DNA of 26,089 nucleotides from Actinomycetes bacterium (GTDB taxonomy: Bacteria > Actinomycetota > Acidimicrobiia > Spongiisociales > UBA5794). The first letter of the stretch is position 1. Every line of letters begins with the position of its first letter. The stretch spans positions 1 to 26,089 of the forward strand of contig JAMBLH010000106.1 in assembly GCA_023336875.1 (NCBI GenBank), read 5' to 3'. The notes below the pieces were generated by a model that was not told the DNA's origin, did no database searches, and was given only the letters and a program-made list of their open reading frames with translations. This document shows positions 24,087 to 26,089 of this stretch, one piece after another. The translations under genes and the position numbers were made by a program.

Positions 24087-24886
24087 GCTGACCAACGCTT
24101 CTTTCTGCGATAGTGCTTCACGTCACGAAGTGACGTCGCGTCGCCACCCTCGTCGACCAATCCGAGATAGAACTCTCGAATGTCTGCATCCTCGAGAAGC
24201 TCCTTCGACGGCTTGTCCATGACAATCTTGCCGGTCTCCATTACGTATCCGTGGCTCGAGATGGACAGCGCCATCACTGCGTTCTGCTCCACCAATAGCA
24301 CGGCCGTCCCCTGTTCGTTGATCTCGATTATGAGATCGCGAATCTGCTCCACCAGAAGCGGCGCGAGTCCAAGGCTCGGTTCATCGAGGAGGAGGTAGCG
24401 TGGTTCGGACATCAGCGCGCGGCCGATCGCGAGCATCGTCTGCTCGCCGCCCGACAGATACCCGGCAGTCGCCTTTCGGCGTTGCTCGAGTATCGGAAAC
24501 AGTCCGTAGACCCTCTCGAGGTTCGATGGCGCGCTTGAGTGCTCAGTGTGCGCGCCGATCATGAGGTTCTCCTCGACGGTCAATTCAGCCAGGGCCCGCC
24601 GACCTTCAAGGAACTGGCTCACGCCAGCCTCGACGACCCGTTCAGGCGAGAGGCGTCCAATGTCCTCTCCATCGAGGGTCACGTTGCCCTTGGTGATTGC
24701 ACCACCGTTGATATCAAGGAGACCGGTAATACCACGCAGGAGCGTCGTCTTCCCTGCACCGTTCGCACCCAACAGAGCAACGATTTCACCTGTAGGAACT
24801 TCCAAGGACACGCCACGAAGGACAAGGATGACGTCCTTGTAGACGACTTCGAGGTTGTTCACCGCTAGCGACTTTTTCTCAGGCAC
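24083..24886 (-). CDS. livF: Branched-chain-type ABC transporter ATPase LivF
   Basis: This is a 267-aa ABC ATPase. Walker A is LLGANGAGKTTLLRGITG, the Q-loop is VSQFLEGRRALAELTVEENL, the signature is YLSGGEQTMLAIGRAL, Walker B is RYLLLDEPSLGLAP, and the switch His position is in LLVEQNAVMALSISSHG. As in many LivF proteins this switch position is Gln (VEQ) rather than His. It begins with GTG; TAGATT (24896-24901) lies nine bases upstream and may be its -10, and no Shine-Dalgarno is visible. The protein ends in a basic tail (HYRRKKRWSA) longer than usual. It is the first transporter gene, 72 nt after the PaaN-like fragment. Confidence 0.94.
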   Translation of the reverse strand: MPEKKSLAVNNLEVVYKDVILVLRGVSLEVPTGEIVALLGANGAGKTTLLRGITGLLDINGGAITKGNVTLDGEDIGRLSPERVVEAGVSQFLEGRRALAELTVEENLMIGAHTEHSSAPSNLERVYGLFPILEQRRKATAGYLSGGEQTMLAIGRALMSEPRYLLLDEPSLGLAPLLVEQIRDLIIEINEQGTAVLLVEQNAVMALSISSHGYVMETGKIVMDKPSKELLEDADIREFYLGLVDEGGDATSLRDVKHYRRKKRWSA

Positions 24887-24958
24887 TGACCGCGCAATCT
24901 ACTATGCATCGAACGAGTCTGCGAGGAGAGGGAGATACGCCCATATTCACGTCAAACG

Positions 24959-25414
24959 TTACGGCTCGATGCGTATGCCCACCGTGATAAATCTCCGCGC
25001 CACGAATGCCGGATCAGTCAAGGACGCGTTGCCTGCTGCATTTCCTCCTGTGACGTGGAAGTCTGAATAGGCCGCTGACTGGTTGACGAACAGCCCACCC
25101 GTCAGGTTGAACGCAACGGATACCCCAGCCTCCACAGCTGCGTCGATCACGGAATCGAGCACCGCATCGTCGGTGGTGTACGCAAGCCAGGTAATCGCTC
25201 CACTCTCACGCGCAGCAGTTCTCGCGAGGATGGTGCTGTCTTCAGTCGACTTCGTCTTCACAACGAATATCACCGGACCGAACATCTTGTGTCCGAAGGC
25301 TTCGGACGAGCCGTCGACCTCGACTACCACACCGGCCTTCTCCGTATACACCTCCGCGTGGTTCACGTTCTCCTCGAGCCAGTTCCCAAAGGCGGATCCA
25401 CCGATGTGCGACAT
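24959..25414 (-). CDS. C-terminal fragment of a PaaN-type aldehyde dehydrogenase
   Basis: This 151-aa protein matches only the last part of the aldehyde dehydrogenases named PaaN in phenylacetate degradation. The recognisable segments are HAEVYTEKAGVVVEVDGSSE, FGPVIFVVKTKSTEDS, AGVSVAFNLTGGLFVNQSAA and YSDFHVTGGNAAGNASLTD. The nucleotide-binding domain and the catalytic Cys and Glu of a complete enzyme (about 550 aa) are missing. It is nevertheless an uninterrupted frame with a strong AAAGGGA six bases before its ATG, so it may be expressed. It is on the strand of the ABC operon, 72 nt before livF, and its 5' end faces a heptamer repeat array. Either it is a remnant left by a rearrangement or a repurposed C-terminal domain. 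Its product would not be a working dehydrogenase. Confidence 0.72.
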   Translation of the reverse strand: MSHIGGSAFGNWLEENVNHAEVYTEKAGVVVEVDGSSEAFGHKMFGPVIFVVKTKSTEDSTILARTAARESGAITWLAYTTDDAVLDSVIDAAVEAGVSVAFNLTGGLFVNQSAAYSDFHVTGGNAAGNASLTDPAFVARRFITVGIRIEP

Positions 25415-25452
25415 GGTATGTCCCTTTCAAGCCTTGGAAAGCTCACGCTTCA

Positions 25453-25524
25453 CAGTAGACAGTTGCGGAAAAGAGCTCACCGTTGACAGTTGAGTGCAGT
25501 TGACAGTTCACAGTTCACAGTTCG
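25453..25524. repeat. Heptamer CAGTTNN repeat array
   Basis: CAGTTGA, CAGTTCA, CAGTTCA and CAGTTCG run without gap from 25497 to 25524. Further copies lie at 25487 (CAGTTGA), 25460 (CAGTTGC) and 25453 (CAGTAGA), giving seven related units in 72 bp. It is non-coding, lies between two divergent genes, and ends about where the -35 of the lipoprotein promoter should be. Confidence 0.75.
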
Positions 25525-25545
25525 AAGTCCCTGGAGAGGTCTCGC

Positions 25546-25551
25546 TAGAAT
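25546..25551 (+). promoter_or_regulatory. -10 box of the lipoprotein gene (leaderless)
   Basis: TAGAAT lies six bases before the ATG at 25558. The only Shine-Dalgarno-like sequence, GGAGAGG at 25533-25539, is 18 bases away and too far to serve. Transcription starting at the ATG is the simplest reading. Confidence 0.55.
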
Positions 25552-25557
25552 GCACAG

Positions 25558-26089
25558 ATGCGTCCAAAGTCACTTTTGATTGGTCTCGTTGCTGCATTGG
25601 CTGTCGTGGTGGCGGCGTGCGGCGGCGAAGATACTGCGTCTGGAAGCGAGGGTGCTTCGGGATTCATGTTCATCGACCCAACGGAAGCTCACCTGTGTGA
25701 ATCCATGCTGGAGTCATATCCCCCTCAGTGCGGCGAGCCAAGTGTGGAACTCTTTGATCTCGAGCCCGATCTGGTCGTTGCACTCATGTCGCCCGCAAAC
25801 CAACCCGTGGCCCCATTCTTCTGGACGGACTATGTCCTGGGCGTCGAGGGAACCATCGACGCAAACGGCCTCTCAGATGTGGTGCTCATCGACCCCGTGT
25901 ACGCGAATGAAAGTGACAGTCTTGTGCTGCGAACGGTTGACCTGGGTCCTGTGGCTGGAGAACCCGCTGTGTGGCCATTTGACCTCACCAACGCTACCGA
26001 CACTGACACGATGCTGACCTTTACAAGTGGCCAGAGGATGGAACTCACATTGAGCGACGACGACGGTGAGGTATACCGCTGGTCAGAAG
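25558..26089 (+). CDS. Putative lipoprotein, partial (runs off the window)
   Basis: The frame is open for 177 codons to the window edge. It starts with a lipoprotein signal (MRPKSLLIGL, Ala/Val core) and lipobox Cys21 in VVAAC-GG. The mature part contains CESMLESYPPQCGEPSVELF with two Cys that could form a disulphide, then a beta-rich acidic domain (FFWTDYVLGVEGTIDANGL, VLIDPVYANESDSLVLRTVD). I do not recognise the family. The exposed C-terminal part may be a small beta-sandwich. The gene is divergent from the PaaN-like fragment and has a TAGAAT box six bases before its ATG. It is unlikely to belong to the ABC operon. Confidence 0.75.
   Translation, partial: MRPKSLLIGLVAALAVVVAACGGEDTASGSEGASGFMFIDPTEAHLCESMLESYPPQCGEPSVELFDLEPDLVVALMSPANQPVAPFFWTDYVLGVEGTIDANGLSDVVLIDPVYANESDSLVLRTVDLGPVAGEPAVWPFDLTNATDTDTMLTFTSGQRMELTLSDDDGEVYRWSE

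Noticed and set aside
25453..25524. CRISPR-like array
   Set aside because: Units are only 7 bp and mostly without spacers; no leader and no cas genes.

Overview
The window looks like a chromosomal segment of a high-GC Gram-positive bacterium, most likely an actinobacterium of the class Acidimicrobiia or a close relative. The supporting evidence is a UPF0182 giant membrane protein beside a PDZ/S16 protease, a long DivIVA-domain protein, a class E-type sortase, lipoproteins whose lipobox is followed by a Thr/Ala-rich linker, GTG starts, and many genes that seem to be read from leaderless transcripts. The taxonomic call is inference from gene content; no 16S gene is present.

Layout. 1-120: initiator tRNA-fMet (minus) with a consensus -10. 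159-1080: a two-gene module of an XRE-type regulator and a MNT/AbiEii-like nucleotidyltransferase, behind a promoter embedded in a perfect 14-bp inverted repeat. 1089-1967: a TfoX N-terminal-domain protein and a small secreted Gln/Pro/Gly-rich protein (both minus). 2062-5089: a divergent TetR regulator / MMPL-RND exporter pair, closed by a 20-bp hairpin. 5169-6329: a LtrA-family membrane protein. 6344-8575: arginine deiminase and ornithine carbamoyltransferase (arcA-arcB, minus). 8671-14431: UPF0182, DivIVA-like and PDZ-S16 protease genes, an envelope-related cluster on the minus strand. 14438-15162: a structured repeat region and a sortase. 15232-15950: bioY plus a small overlapping ORF. 16006-24886: a large branched-chain-type ABC uptake operon in the order livF-livG-acyl-CoA synthetase-livH-livM-SBP, ended by a C(UUCG)G hairpin, then a second paralogous SBP gene. 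24959-25414: a free-standing C-terminal piece of a PaaN-type aldehyde dehydrogenase. 25453 to the end: a heptamer repeat array and a leaderless lipoprotein gene cut by the window edge.

How the genes work together. The ABC operon is the most coherent system. The ATPases, the acyl-CoA ligase and the permeases overlap by four bases at each of four junctions, so import and CoA activation of a carboxylic acid are probably coupled. The PaaN-like fragment just upstream hints at an aromatic or phenylacetate-like substrate. ArcA and ArcB would convert arginine to citrulline, then to ornithine and carbamoyl phosphate; the carbamate kinase and antiporter are not in this window. TetR probably represses the exporter. 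Seven genes carry a TAnnnT box six or seven bases before the start codon, which fixes several start sites and indicates widespread leaderless transcription.
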